Of a DNA stretch of 64,000 nucleotides, positions 21,017 to 32,157 are shown piece by piece. The notes under the pieces are model-generated. The model saw only the letters and a program-made list of their open reading frames with translations, was not told where the DNA came from and searched no databases. The position numbers and the translations under genes are program-made. Each line of letters begins with the position of its first letter. Position 1 is the first letter of the stretch. The stretch comes from Flavobacteriales bacterium (GTDB lineage Bacteria > Bacteroidota > Bacteroidia > Flavobacteriales > UBA1820): contig QALN01000006.1 of the NCBI GenBank assembly GCA_003150615.1, positions 155,721 through 219,720 of the forward strand. Reading direction: 5' to 3'.

Positions 21017-22924
21017 TCAGTACGCCCTTTCTTTCCGGCCTTCGATGTAGTTTATGAACGAACGGTTTACTACGCGGTTGCCGCCTATAGTAGGGTAATC
21101 TCCCGTGAAATACCAGTCTCCCGTATGTCCTGGGCAGGCCTTGTGAAGCCCGTCTATGCTTTGGAAAATGACGCTTACGCGGGCGTTCGTGTCGGCGGAA
21201 GTTATCATCCGGGCTATCATGTCCGATATTTGTCCGTCGGTAAACGGTGCATAGATATCTTTCACGTGGTTGACGATAAGATTGTCGTCAAGACCTTCCT
21301 GAGCCTTGCATTTGGCGTATACCTGCTCTATTATGTTTTCCAGTCCGTTTTCCTTGAGAAGGGCTATGGCGGCTCGGAATGCTATAAAGTCGTCCAGACG
21401 AGCCATATCTATGCCGTAGCAGTCCGGATAGCGTATCTGAGGCGCGCTGGACAGTATGATTATGTGTTTGGGATTCAGACGGTCCATTATGCGCACGATG
21501 CTCTGACGAAGGGTAGTGCCGCGCACGATCGAGTCGTCGATAAGTACCAGGTTGTCCGTAGGTTTTACCACGCCGTAAGTCACGTCGTAAACGTGGGCTA
21601 CCATATCGTCGCGCGAAGAATCCTCGGTTATGAATGTTCTTAGTTTTGCGTCCTTTATGGCTATCTTTTCGCTGCGGATACGGCAGGACAGTATGTCGTG
21701 CAGTTCATCGGGCGAAGGGGTGCGGCCTTGGGCTATTATTGAAGATATTTCGCTGACTTTGCGTTCGTTCAGGTAGTCGTCGAAACCTTCGGTAAGTCCG
21801 AAGAACGAACTCTCGGCCGTGTTAGGTATGTATGAGAACACGGTGTTGTGGATGTCGTAGTCTATTTTTTCCAGAAGCGGTTCTACCAGGTTGCGGCCCA
21901 AAGTCTTGCGTTCGCGGTATATGTCGGCGTCGCTTCCGCGTGAAAAATAAATACGTTCGAAGGAACACGCCTTTTTGGGCAGAGGGTCCATGACTGGGAA
22001 AAGTCCCGACTGTCCGTTGCGCTTTATTATAAGGGCGTTTCCCGGCGTTATCTCGTGTACTGAATCCATAGGCACGTTAAATGCCGTCTGTATGACAGGG
22101 CGTTCCGATGCGACTACCACGACTTCGTCGTCGCTGTAATAGAAAGCAGGCCGTATTCCGGCAGGGTCGCGCAGGACGAAAGCGTCTCCGTGGCCTACCA
22201 TTCCGGCTATGGCGAAACCTCCGTCGAAACGTTTGGCCGCACGTAGAAGCACGGTGTGTATGCTCAGTTCTTCGGCCACCCGTGCCGATACTTCTATGCC
22301 ACGCATGCCCTGCGATTTGTATTTGGATACGAGTATATCCACCTCTTCATCCAGAAAGTGTCCGATACGTTCCATAACGGTGATAGTATCGGTTTTGGCG
22401 ACAGGGTGATGGCCCATTTCCACCAGACGGTTATACAGGTGGTCCACATTCGTCATGTTGAAGTTCCCTGCAACCACGAGATTGCGGCTGGCAGATATGT
22501 TCTCTCTCATGAACGGATGTACAGCCTCTATCGAATTGCCTCCGTAAGTGCCGTAACGCACATGGCCCAGATATATGTCCGATGCAAAAGGCACGTTTTC
22601 TTTTATCCATTCGGTATCGCGGGCCTTGTCGGGATTTTCGGCCAGTATGCGGTTGATGTCGCCGTTGACTTTTTTAAATACGTCGAGTATGGCCTGAGGC
22701 TCTTTCGAGCGGACACGGTCTATGTACGGATGACCTACCTGGGCGTTTATCTTGACCCCGGCTATCCCGGCGCCGTCCTGCCCACGGTTGTGCTGTTTTT
22801 CCATAAGCAGGTACATCTTGTTCAGCCCCCAGAAGGCCGTGCCGTATTTTTCCTGATAGTAAGAGAGTGGTTTGAGCAGGCGTACAAGCGCTATGCCGCA
22901 TTCGTGTTTTATCTGGTCGCTCAT
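21017..22924 (-). CDS. Amidophosphoribosyltransferase-type protein, long Bacteroidota form
   Basis: 635 residues. An N-terminal nucleophile glutaminase domain has the catalytic Cys at position 9 (HECGIA), so an 8-residue propeptide must be removed. The C-terminal phosphoribosyltransferase domain carries the PRPP-binding motif VLIDDSIVRGTT. Known members transfer glutamine ammonia to PRPP, the first step of purine synthesis. It is about 130 to 150 residues longer than classic PurF, the excess lying in insertions of the glutaminase half and a C-terminal extension. Bacteroidota often carry such a long form besides a normal PurF, so this may be a paralogue with an altered role. Monocistronic; a TATTTTTG box lies about 45 bp upstream. 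Confidence 0.9.
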   Translation of the reverse strand: MSDQIKHECGIALVRLLKPLSYYQEKYGTAFWGLNKMYLLMEKQHNRGQDGAGIAGVKINAQVGHPYIDRVRSKEPQAILDVFKKVNGDINRILAENPDKARDTEWIKENVPFASDIYLGHVRYGTYGGNSIEAVHPFMRENISASRNLVVAGNFNMTNVDHLYNRLVEMGHHPVAKTDTITVMERIGHFLDEEVDILVSKYKSQGMRGIEVSARVAEELSIHTVLLRAAKRFDGGFAIAGMVGHGDAFVLRDPAGIRPAFYYSDDEVVVVASERPVIQTAFNVPMDSVHEITPGNALIIKRNGQSGLFPVMDPLPKKACSFERIYFSRGSDADIYRERKTLGRNLVEPLLEKIDYDIHNTVFSYIPNTAESSFFGLTEGFDDYLNERKVSEISSIIAQGRTPSPDELHDILSCRIRSEKIAIKDAKLRTFITEDSSRDDMVAHVYDVTYGVVKPTDNLVLIDDSIVRGTTLRQSIVRIMDRLNPKHIIILSSAPQIRYPDCYGIDMARLDDFIAFRAAIALLKENGLENIIEQVYAKCKAQEGLDDNLIVNHVKDIYAPFTDGQISDMIARMITSADTNARVSVIFQSIDGLHKACPGHTGDWYFTGDYPTIGGNRVVNRSFINYIEGRKERAY

Positions 22925-23047
22925 TTTCGTGTTATGAGTATTTTCCTGAAAGTTCTGAAATAAAGTGCAAAAATACTAAAGATAACCGTTATTCGCACCA
23001 GAAATGGCTGCAAAAAGAATGCTTTCGGGTACGGTCTTTTCCGAGCG

Positions 23048-24142
23048 TCATGACTTTACATCCAAAGCGTCGCGCAGGGTGTTCCCGAATGTCATGAAAG
23101 CCAGCACCAACAGCATTATCATCGTGCCGGGGACTACGGCCAGATACGGTTTGCCCATGACCATATACATGTAGTGGTCGCGTATTATCCCTCCCCACGA
23201 AGGTATAGGCGGTTGTGCGCCGAGACCGAGGAAACTCAGTCCGCTTTCCATAAGTATGGCCGAGGCGAAATTCGATGCCGTTATCACTATCACCACGCCC
23301 CAGATATTGGGCAGGATATGCCGTGCTATTATCCTCATTTTCCCGAAACCCAGCGCACGTGCCGCTTCGACATACTGCATCTGCTTGGCGGAAATGACCT
23401 GTCCTCGCACCATACGCGCCACTTCCACCCACATCGTCAGGCCGACGGCTACATACACCTGCCATACGCCCTTTCCCAGAGCGAACGTAACGGCTATGAC
23501 CATGAGCAACGTTGGAATGGACCACATTATGTTTATGAGCCACATGATAACCGCATCTATCTTGCCGCCGAAATATCCGGCTATCGCGCCCAGGCTTACA
23601 CCTATCGCTATGGCTATCAGTACAGCCACGAAACCTATCGTGAACGATATGCGGGAGCCGATAATCATGCGGCTGAGAAGGTCGCGTCCGTAACGGTCCG
23701 TGCCGAGGTAAAATGTGGTTTTTTTTATGCTTACCGCCGGTGTTCTGAGCATAGGTTTTTCAGGGGAAGAAACACCTTCTCCTATGTATTCCCTGTAAAA
23801 TATCGAATCGCCTTCCTGCCGGTACGATGTGACCGGTATGCTGGAAAGAAGCGGCGTTTTGCCGTCCCAGAGGCGGCGCAGTAACGATACCTTGGACGAA
23901 TCTTTTTCCGTCTGTATCAAATCGATGGTAAAACCGGGGGATTTGTTGGACAGTGACAGGTGCATCGTGTTTGCGTTGCTCGTGGAATCCGGAGCCAGAA
24001 AATAGGCGAACAAGGCTACCAAACCTACCAGGACTATGAACCAGAAAGATACCACCCCGGGAATGTTCTTTTTGAACCTTGACAGTGTTATGCCTGTGAC
24101 CGATTGCGAGATGTTTTCCTTCGTGTTCGATGCTGGTGTCAT
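23048..24142 (-). CDS. Dpp/Opp-type peptide/nickel ABC transporter permease (DppC/OppC-like)
   Basis: 364 residues. An N-terminal membrane helix (about 30 to 52) is followed by a periplasmic insert of about 90 residues, then the GTDRYGRDLLSRMI entry motif and five further membrane helices. The cytoplasmic EAA loop (EAARALGFGKMRIIARHILPN region) contacts the ATPase. The closing SFLGLGAQPPIPSWG is typical for OppC/DppC. The periplasmic insert between TM1 and TM2 is much larger than in E. coli DppC. No partner permease, ATPase or binding protein is adjacent; the protease gene behind it starts 91 bp away on the same strand. Confidence 0.93.
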   Translation of the reverse strand: MTPASNTKENISQSVTGITLSRFKKNIPGVVSFWFIVLVGLVALFAYFLAPDSTSNANTMHLSLSNKSPGFTIDLIQTEKDSSKVSLLRRLWDGKTPLLSSIPVTSYRQEGDSIFYREYIGEGVSSPEKPMLRTPAVSIKKTTFYLGTDRYGRDLLSRMIIGSRISFTIGFVAVLIAIAIGVSLGAIAGYFGGKIDAVIMWLINIMWSIPTLLMVIAVTFALGKGVWQVYVAVGLTMWVEVARMVRGQVISAKQMQYVEAARALGFGKMRIIARHILPNIWGVVIVITASNFASAILMESGLSFLGLGAQPPIPSWGGIIRDHYMYMVMGKPYLAVVPGTMIMLLVLAFMTFGNTLRDALDVKS

Positions 24143-24197
24143 CCGTAGTAAGTATGCCTTAAGTATTTGTATTTATCTATTGAAAAATGAGTGTCCG

Positions 24198-24221
24198 CTG
24201 CATGTACAACTGCATGTACAA
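24198..24221. repeat. Tandem 12-bp repeat
   Basis: CTGCATGTACAA occurs twice in direct succession, in the gap between the protease stop and the permease start. Each copy contains the palindrome TGTACA. No function is evident. Confidence 0.6.
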
Positions 24222-24233
24222 CTCGTGGAGAGG

Positions 24234-26336
24234 CTATCGTTTCATTTCCGACAGGATGTTAACGGCTTCTTCGAGCGTGGCGTCCTTTTTCAGTTCGTTG
24301 TGCCATGCTTTGCGCTTTGAAGCCAGCGTGGTGTCGGCTTCTATGAGCGGTTTTTCGTGTTGCGGCGAAACGTATGTAAGCGGCGATTCGAATTTGTCAA
24401 GCAGGTCGAAACGTTTGGAATCCTCGCGATACTGTAGGTCTTCCGCTCTGAAATTTTCCAGAGAAAGGGGTATCGTTTTGTTTTCCTTACGTTCCTTGAG
24501 CCATTTGAGGTTTTCGCGTACCTGTACAAAATACGGGTTAGCCTCCACGCGTTCCCTCGAGCGTTTTATCACCGGAGTGAAATCTCCCTGAAGCCTGGAG
24601 TACGGCAGCGGGGCTATCGAGTCCCACGACATGGCGTAATTTTCGTTGGATTCGTCTATGTCGAGTATCGACAGCATATCCGGTATTTCTATGTCCGAGG
24701 CTACGCCCTTTATCTGGTTGCCGGAACCGTTGACCCGGTAGAATTTTTCTATGGTCAGTTTCAGCGCTCCGAGAGGATTGTCGCCGAACAGTTTTCCGCG
24801 CACCATATTGTCGAGTTCGATTACGTTTTGCACAGTGCCTTTGCCGTATGTCTGTTTCGAGCCTATTATCACGGCGCGGTTATAGTCCTTCATGGCGCCT
24901 GCGAATATCTCGGACGCCGAGGCCGATACTCCGTTTATAAGTACTACCAGAGGACCGTCCCATGCTACCGAAGGGTCTGTGTCGGATAAGGCGCGTGCGC
25001 GCCCGTCGCGAGATTTGGTTTGTACTATCGGGCCTTTTTCTATGAACAGCCCTCCCATTTTGACAGCTCCGGAAAGTGCGCCTCCGGTGTTGTTTCTCAG
25101 GTCTATGGCGATGCCTTCCACTCCTTCTTTTTTCAGGTAGTCCAGTTCTTTCTTTAAATCGGCCGAACTTTCACGGGAGTCCTTGTTCTCAAAATTGACG
25201 TAGAATTTCGGCACGTATATTATTCCGAATTTGCGACCGTCTTTTTCGACTATTGCTGAACGGACGAACGTTTCCTCTATTTCGACCACGTCGCGCACTA
25301 TTGGCACTTCTTTTATGGTTCCGTCCGCTTTCTGGACTTTCAGACGCACCGTAGTGCCTTTTTTACCGCGGATAAGGTCTACGGCATCGTCCATTCTCAT
25401 GCCTATTATGCTCACATATTCGTCGTTGCCCTGAGCTACTTCGAGTATCTGGTCTCCGACGGACAGTTGTCCGCTTTTAGCAGAAGGGCTGCCTGGAATG
25501 ATACTGGAAATGGTGGTGAATCCGTCTTTAGACTGGAGTACTGCGCCGATTCCTTCCACCTGGCCTGATATGCGGGTGTTGAAATCCTTTTCATCGCGCG
25601 GCGCCATGTACGATGTGTGAGGGTCGAAGTATCCGGTTATGGCGTTCATGTACATCGAGAACCAATCGTCGTCGTTGAATTCGTCCATCATGCGGAAGTA
25701 GTCCTTATAGTTTTTCAGGACGCCTTCGCGGGCTTTCTTTTCGAGTTCTGCCTGTGACTTTTTAACGTATGCGCTGTCTTTCTCAGCTTTTTTGTCTTCC
25801 TGTTTAAGGTCCGAATACAAGCGTGTCAGCACATTGTATTTCAGGTAAAGCCGCCAGCGTTCCAATACGCCTTTCATGTCCGGGGCATAGTCCTGTTGGT
25901 CTGTGTTAAGGGTTTCCTGGGCGTTGAAATCCATCGGTTGTGCCAGAAGGGAATCCAATGAAGAAGATACCTGTGCGAGTCTTTCTTTGAAAACTGACGT
26001 TGCCGAACGGAAAAAGGCCATGTCGGATTCGAGTATCTGGTTGTCGATGTCGTATTTGTATTTGTCCAGTAAAGCTATGTCTGAAGATGTGAAATAGCGT
26101 TTGCCGTAGTCGAGCGTCTTCAGATAATCGTCGAAAACAGCTTTTGACAACGAATCGTCCACTGCTTTGGGGCTGTAGTGCCATTCTGAAAGTATGTACG
26201 AAACGAGCTGCATGAGGAATTCGTCCCTCTGCGGTTTCTCCTGCGGGGCCGCATTTAGCCTTATTATTACGGAAAAGCCTGCCAGGCATATCAGCGTGGA
26301 GGCAAACAGCAGTTTATATTTTTTTATCAATTTCAT
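24234..26336 (-). CDS. prc: Carboxy-terminal processing protease (Tsp/Prc, S41 family)
   Basis: 700 residues with a signal anchor (about 8 to 29). A long helical N-terminal domain is followed by a PDZ domain (about 245 to 335: GIGAVLQSKDGFTTISSIIP, then GDQILEVAQGND). The S41 core has catalytic Ser in GVSASASEIFAGA and Lys in KQTYGKGTVQ. The C-terminal domain (DUF3340-type) ends in the helical LKKDATLEEAVNIL. It works in the periplasm, degrading or trimming proteins from their C-termini, often with a lipoprotein adaptor. Length agrees with Prc. It follows a permease-free gap and likely has its own promoter in the region before rpsO. Confidence 0.95.
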   Translation of the reverse strand: MKLIKKYKLLFASTLICLAGFSVIIRLNAAPQEKPQRDEFLMQLVSYILSEWHYSPKAVDDSLSKAVFDDYLKTLDYGKRYFTSSDIALLDKYKYDIDNQILESDMAFFRSATSVFKERLAQVSSSLDSLLAQPMDFNAQETLNTDQQDYAPDMKGVLERWRLYLKYNVLTRLYSDLKQEDKKAEKDSAYVKKSQAELEKKAREGVLKNYKDYFRMMDEFNDDDWFSMYMNAITGYFDPHTSYMAPRDEKDFNTRISGQVEGIGAVLQSKDGFTTISSIIPGSPSAKSGQLSVGDQILEVAQGNDEYVSIIGMRMDDAVDLIRGKKGTTVRLKVQKADGTIKEVPIVRDVVEIEETFVRSAIVEKDGRKFGIIYVPKFYVNFENKDSRESSADLKKELDYLKKEGVEGIAIDLRNNTGGALSGAVKMGGLFIEKGPIVQTKSRDGRARALSDTDPSVAWDGPLVVLINGVSASASEIFAGAMKDYNRAVIIGSKQTYGKGTVQNVIELDNMVRGKLFGDNPLGALKLTIEKFYRVNGSGNQIKGVASDIEIPDMLSILDIDESNENYAMSWDSIAPLPYSRLQGDFTPVIKRSRERVEANPYFVQVRENLKWLKERKENKTIPLSLENFRAEDLQYREDSKRFDLLDKFESPLTYVSPQHEKPLIEADTTLASKRKAWHNELKKDATLEEAVNILSEMKR

Positions 26337-26670
26337 CGGTCTCTCGTTGGTTTGGGCTTAAAGCCCGGTTACGGAACACCAAATTTACTAACATTTATGC
26401 GCTTTACGTATATTTTTTCAGTTTTTAAACTATAATTATGATTAATTGTAAAAAGTTTAAAACAGTTTGCCGGCGGCGGAGTATTGGCCGGGCTGTCCCG
26501 GCGGAACAGGTTTAAAATAGTTTATAAGCGGCAAAGTGTTGCATGTAAGTAATAAAAGCCCTTGATAGAATTATAGTGTGCGATTATTCTTGGAAGAGTC
26601 GAAAACTATCCGTAAATTTGCACCACGTATTTTAAAAAAATACATAACAATCATTTAAAGCAATATTGGA
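26337..26670. other. Divergent intergenic region between prc and rpsO
   Basis: No gene. It contains the rpsO promoter and two imperfect direct repeats of the form GTTTAAAAYAGTTT (about 26456 and 26510), each followed by a GCGG-containing stretch. Their role is not clear. Confidence 0.6.
26590..26620 (+). promoter_or_regulatory. Promoter of rpsO
   Basis: TTG at 26590 to 26592, 20 bp, then TAAATTTG at 26613 to 26620. This is a full match to the Bacteroidota promoter form and leaves a leader of about 45 nt before the S15 start, room for the autoregulatory structures common for S15. Confidence 0.88.
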
Positions 26671-26940
26671 ATGTATCTGACAAAAGAAAAAAAACAGGAA
26701 ATTTTCGCTCAGTACGGGAAATCCGCTACCGACACAGGTTCGTCAGAAGGGCAGATAGCTCTTTTCACTTATCGAATCAACCATTTGACCGAACACCTTA
26801 AAAAGAACATCCATGATTTCAACACGGAACGTTCGCTCGTTAAGTTAGTCGGTAAGCGCCGTTCGCTTCTTGAATATCTGAAAAGGGAAGACATCGAACG
26901 TTATCGTAAGATTGTCGAGCAGCTCGGACTCAGAAAGTAG
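26671..26940 (+). CDS. rpsO: 30S ribosomal protein S15
   Basis: 89 residues, the usual length. It carries the family signature TDTGSSEGQIALFTYRINHLTEHLK and LVGKRRSLLEYLKREDIERY, split here only for length. S15 binds the central domain of 16S rRNA and nucleates the 30S platform; in many bacteria it represses its own translation. Monocistronic here, with its own consensus promoter and terminator; the usual pnp neighbour is not present. Confidence 0.98.
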   Translation: MYLTKEKKQEIFAQYGKSATDTGSSEGQIALFTYRINHLTEHLKKNIHDFNTERSLVKLVGKRRSLLEYLKREDIERYRKIVEQLGLRK

Positions 26941-26965
26941 GCTGTAAGCTTTTAAAAGGAATAAA

Positions 26966-26994
26966 AACCGGTGGATTGTCCGCCGGTTTTTTTT
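26966..26994 (+). terminator. Terminator of rpsO
   Basis: Stem AACCGGTGGA/TCCGCCGGTT (one G-T pair), 3-base loop, then eight T including those in the stem. Confidence 0.9.
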
Positions 26995-27149
26995 GTTTAA
27001 AGTTTGTCGCGGAAAAAATTGTATTTATTACTCGAAGGTACACGCTTTGTCTTTTGTTTGATAATAAAAAAACTTAAAAACGAATTGCAATAATTTTTGC
27101 CTGGAAATATTTAATTTTAGCCATGTTTTAATGTAAAATATTAAAATTC

Positions 27150-27824
27150 ATGAAAGCTATGAAACGAATATTTCTGACCCTGTTCTTCGCTGTTTATTGC
27201 ATTGTGTGTTTTTCTCAGACTTGGCCTAAGACAACCCCTGCGTACTATGCAATGAAAAAACAGGCGGATGAGTATAAAGTGAAATATCGTGGTTCTGTTA
27301 ATGCTTCGTTGAGGTTTGGCGATCCGTTCGTAGGACGGTATGGTATTACAATAGTAAATGGGATATCGGTTGGGGATTATTTCTCTGCGGGGCTTGGAAC
27401 TGGTATTTTTTATTATACACAGCGTTATTACAAGGAAACGTGGCAAATTCCTATATTTCTAAATTTTGAAACGAATCTTTCCAAAGGTCATAAACTGACG
27501 CCTTATCTGGACGTAAATGTCGGATATTCTTCGCTGAACAGTTTTTTTGTGGCTCCTTCCGCCGGAGTGAAACTCGATTTGGATGGTAAAAGGGCGCTTA
27601 AGTTCTCTTTGGGATACAACTACGAACGGTATACCGGTTCTCTTGATAAGATGTATGATACAAGCGAGGTCGTATATAAAGTCCCAGTGCTGGATGAGTT
27701 CGGCAATCAAGTTTACGAAAACGGCAAGCCCGTGTATAAAGAGATGATAGGAAATTTTGTAGAATTGAATGATGTACGGAAAAAACTCAAAGGATTGGTT
27801 TTTAGTATAGGCTTCCAATTTTAA
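27150..27824 (+). CDS. Outer-membrane beta-barrel protein (porin-family)
   Basis: 224 residues with signal peptide (MKRIFLTLFFAVYCIVCFSQ). The mature part alternates aromatic-bounded strands with turns (YFSAGLGTGIFYYTQRYYK, FLNFETNLSKGHKLTPYLDV, YSSLNSFFVAPSAGVKLDL) and ends in the outer-membrane sorting residue Phe (SIGFQF). This is the small eight-strand-type barrel widespread in Bacteroidota; substrate or partner is unknown. The loop near 165 to 190 (VLDEFGNQVYENGKPVYKEM) is a long extracellular or periplasmic insert. MKAMKR gives two possible starts 9 bp apart. Monocistronic with a terminator behind. Confidence 0.85.
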   Translation: MKAMKRIFLTLFFAVYCIVCFSQTWPKTTPAYYAMKKQADEYKVKYRGSVNASLRFGDPFVGRYGITIVNGISVGDYFSAGLGTGIFYYTQRYYKETWQIPIFLNFETNLSKGHKLTPYLDVNVGYSSLNSFFVAPSAGVKLDLDGKRALKFSLGYNYERYTGSLDKMYDTSEVVYKVPVLDEFGNQVYENGKPVYKEMIGNFVELNDVRKKLKGLVFSIGFQF

Positions 27825-27847
27825 CAATATCGTTTGCCGGAATAAGC

Positions 27848-27880
27848 AAAAATCCGGAGTCTTTTTGACCCCGGATTTTT
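27848..27880. terminator. Bidirectional terminator between convergent genes
   Basis: AAAAATCCGG/CCGGATTTTT with a 13-base loop; the T/A tracts are in the stem. It separates the barrel gene from the convergent ABC-F gene. Confidence 0.85.
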
Positions 27881-27904
27881 ATGGATGTGTTTTTATCAGA
27901 CTTA

Positions 27905-29668
<1,764 letters not shown>

Positions 29669-29771
29669 TTAAAGTTCGGTTTGTCTGTGAAAAAAATGCC
29701 GGTAGTGTGTAACCTTTTTTGTCCTGATCAAGTCTAATGTTTATGAATGTAAATATGTATTGTTGACAGTT

Positions 29772-30323
29772 ATGGAAAAAATTGTCGTAACGTTGTTTGT
29801 TTTGTTATGCCTTACGGCTACGTCGTGCGTAGAGGTAAGCGTTGAAAGCCGCCTTACCGTCGACGATGAAAATGCTGTGGATACGGTGCTTTGCGGTGTG
29901 CGCGAACTGAAGGTGAAAAGCCTGTTCGATGTGAGCGTAAGTCCCAGCGCCGATAGTATGACGTACATAAAGGTATATGTGGACAAAATGGAAGTGAAGA
30001 ATTATTTCAGCATGGATACGTCGGCTTTTTCGGTCGATTGCAGGGCCGGAGTGGTTGAAGTGGCTCCCGATTTGCCGTTTTTCAGCAGCGTCGTAAAGGC
30101 GCAAGGAGCTATCAGGATAGAGATACCGGCGTCAGTGATTTCGGTAACGGTGGATACTCCTTCTGGCAATATAGATGTACGGGGCATAAATGTGAGGAAG
30201 TTGAGCCTACGCACCGACGGAGGCTCTGTGTCCGTAAAGGAATGTTCGGCGCAAAGGCAGGTGATACGCCAGAGCGACGATAAAATGGTCAAGAAAGAAA
30301 AAATAACTATAAACAGGGATTAA
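29772..30323 (+). CDS. Putative lipoprotein with DUF4097-like strand repeats
   Basis: 183 residues. The signal peptide ends in TATSC, a lipobox, so the mature protein would start at Cys and be lipid-anchored. The C-terminal part (IRIEIPASVISVTVDTPSGN, then LSLRTDGGSVSVKECSAQ) shows short strand repeats of the DUF4097 adhesin-like beta-helix type. The upstream ATG at 29760 gives four extra residues. The stop codon TAA is followed directly by the ATG of the next, related gene; the two are certainly co-transcribed and may act as a pair. Confidence 0.78.
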   Translation: MEKIVVTLFVLLCLTATSCVEVSVESRLTVDDENAVDTVLCGVRELKVKSLFDVSVSPSADSMTYIKVYVDKMEVKNYFSMDTSAFSVDCRAGVVEVAPDLPFFSSVVKAQGAIRIEIPASVISVTVDTPSGNIDVRGINVRKLSLRTDGGSVSVKECSAQRQVIRQSDDKMVKKEKITINRD

Positions 30324-31253
30324 ATGCCCGTAAAAAACAAAAACAAGATGAAAAAACTTATTCTCCTTTCTGTATTTGCATTTGCGGCGGTGTTCGCATG
30401 CGGACAGGCCGTGGCCGCTACGATAACCGGCAAGACTTTTATAAATGCCAATTACACGGGTGTTAAAACAATCAAGGTGTCCCAGACTGTACTCGATGTC
30501 AATATAGTGAAAAGCTCCGGCAGCAAGACAGGCGTTAAGTGCTATGTCGAGAAAATGATCGTGAACGATTCCGATTACGCTGTAAAAGCACGGTTGGTAG
30601 GATCGACTCTGGAGATATACCAGGAACCGAAAAACAATCTTTCATTCAGGGACACGAAAGGCTATATAAACATAAGCGCAGCTCCGGGCGTCAACGTCAT
30701 TATCGTTAACAGCGTGTCGGGCGATGCGAGTGTGAAAGGGATGGATCTCGATAACCTGAGCCTCAGCACCGTTTCCGGGGACATCTCCGTGGGACAGGTA
30801 TCGGCGAGCGATGTTTCCCTCAAGTCCGTATCGGGCGATATTAGTGTGGAGCGCACCGTGGCTTCGACCATTATGTCTGTCAAGACCACGTCCGGCGATG
30901 TGGATGCCGGGAACAGCCGCGGAGGCAAGATAGATGTGGCCTCGGTTTCCGGTGATGTGAAAGCGTCGAATATAGATTTTTCGCTTGCAAAATGCTCTAC
31001 TACTTCCGGGGATGTATATGCTTCGATGGCTGGATCGATAAAGGAAGTAGCGGCTTCCAGTGTGTCGGGCGACATTAAACTGTATTTTAAAGGCAATATC
31101 AGGGACAACAATTATACGCTCAGCGGAGTGAGCAGCGATATAGTCATCGCCGGGTATGCAAAAGCAAAGAAAAAATTCGTGCTCGAGGGTAACAGCGGAG
31201 TGTCAGTAAAGGCCAATGCGGTATCGGGCGATATATATATCGGAAATTATTGA
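30324..31253 (+). CDS. DUF4097-type secreted beta-solenoid protein
   Basis: 309 residues with signal peptide (MKKLILLSVFAFAAVFACGQ, cleavage near AVAA). The mature protein contains eight copies of a (V/T)SGD turn with about 18- to 22-residue spacing (VSGDASV, VSGDISV, TSGDVDA and so on), which is the mark of DUF4097 right-handed beta-helix proteins. Such proteins are often annotated as putative adhesins, but function is unproven; several sit with regulators of envelope stress. Two starts are possible: ATG 30324, touching the previous stop, or ATG 30348, a more typical signal-peptide start. A strong terminator follows. Confidence 0.85.
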   Translation: MPVKNKNKMKKLILLSVFAFAAVFACGQAVAATITGKTFINANYTGVKTIKVSQTVLDVNIVKSSGSKTGVKCYVEKMIVNDSDYAVKARLVGSTLEIYQEPKNNLSFRDTKGYINISAAPGVNVIIVNSVSGDASVKGMDLDNLSLSTVSGDISVGQVSASDVSLKSVSGDISVERTVASTIMSVKTTSGDVDAGNSRGGKIDVASVSGDVKASNIDFSLAKCSTTSGDVYASMAGSIKEVAASSVSGDIKLYFKGNIRDNNYTLSGVSSDIVIAGYAKAKKKFVLEGNSGVSVKANAVSGDIYIGNY

Positions 31254-31291
31254 TTGATTTCAGTTCTTTCCTGAAAATTATTTTGTTATCG

Positions 31292-31332
31292 GAAAAAAAG
31301 GCTGTCACACAAGTTGTGACAGCCTTTTTTTT
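31292..31332. terminator. Bidirectional terminator between DUF4097 gene and uppP
   Basis: AAGGCTGTCACA/TGTGACAGCCTT with 5-base loop CAAGT; flanking A and T runs extend the stem. Confidence 0.9.
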
Positions 31333-31349
31333 GTTGTATGCTTGCGGCG

Positions 31350-32144
31350 TTAATTTAGCAGCGCCCATGATATGGCTATTGCGCCTACTATTATGCAATA
31401 GTACGCGAACCATTTAAGCTGTGCCTTGCGCACCAGTTTTATCATCCATTTGCAGGCAGCTATGCCCACTACGAAAGCGGTTGCCGCACCGGCTATGACA
31501 GGCCCCCAGTCGGTCGAGGCTATTTGTTCCCCGCCTTCCATTACGTCTTTTAATATTTGTCCGAATATCAGCGGCAGGACCATAAGGAATGAGAATCGCG
31601 CGGCCTCAGAACGGTCCACTCCTAACAATACCGATGTAGAGATGGTGGCTCCGGAGCGGGATATGCCTGGAATAATGGCGATTGCCTGAGATATGCCTAT
31701 TATTATTGAATCTTTCATTGTCACAGGGTGTTCCGTATTCTTGGCTTTGTCGGCCAGCAGCAACAGCGCTGCTGTTGCTATCAGCATGGATCCTACCAAC
31801 AGCACGTTGCCGCTGAACAGGAAGTCTATGTATTCGGTGAAGAAAAGGCCTACGATCCCGGCAGGTATCATGGATAAGGCTATCATGGCCAGGTATTTGG
31901 TCTGATCTTTCCATTTGAACTCAAAGAGGCCTTTCAAAAGGTCCCATATCACTTTGCGGAATACTACTACCGTGGCAAGGGCTGTGCCTACGTGAAGGTA
32001 TATTGTGAGCATCAGCCCGGCGTCGCCTTCCAGATCCACGCCCAGCATTACTTTGGCCAGTTCAAGGTGTCCGCTCGACGATACCGGTAAAAATTCCGAC
32101 AACCCTTGTACGATGCCGAGGATTATCGCTTGAAGAATGTCCAT
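31350..32144 (-). CDS. uppP: Undecaprenyl-diphosphatase
   Basis: 264 residues, eight predicted membrane helices. Signature motifs are present: the N-terminal QGLSEFLPVSSSGHL and the C-terminal GISRSGATISTSVLLG. The enzyme removes a phosphate from undecaprenyl diphosphate at the cytoplasmic membrane and so recycles the lipid carrier for peptidoglycan and O-antigen-type polymers; overproduction gives bacitracin resistance. It is the last gene of the leftward ftsX-DUF3098-uppP run. The truB and queA genes often found next in Bacteroidota are absent here. Confidence 0.97.
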   Translation of the reverse strand: MDILQAIILGIVQGLSEFLPVSSSGHLELAKVMLGVDLEGDAGLMLTIYLHVGTALATVVVFRKVIWDLLKGLFEFKWKDQTKYLAMIALSMIPAGIVGLFFTEYIDFLFSGNVLLVGSMLIATAALLLLADKAKNTEHPVTMKDSIIIGISQAIAIIPGISRSGATISTSVLLGVDRSEAARFSFLMVLPLIFGQILKDVMEGGEQIASTDWGPVIAGAATAFVVGIAACKWMIKLVRKAQLKWFAYYCIIVGAIAISWALLN

Positions 32145-32157
32145 GGATATTTAAGTC

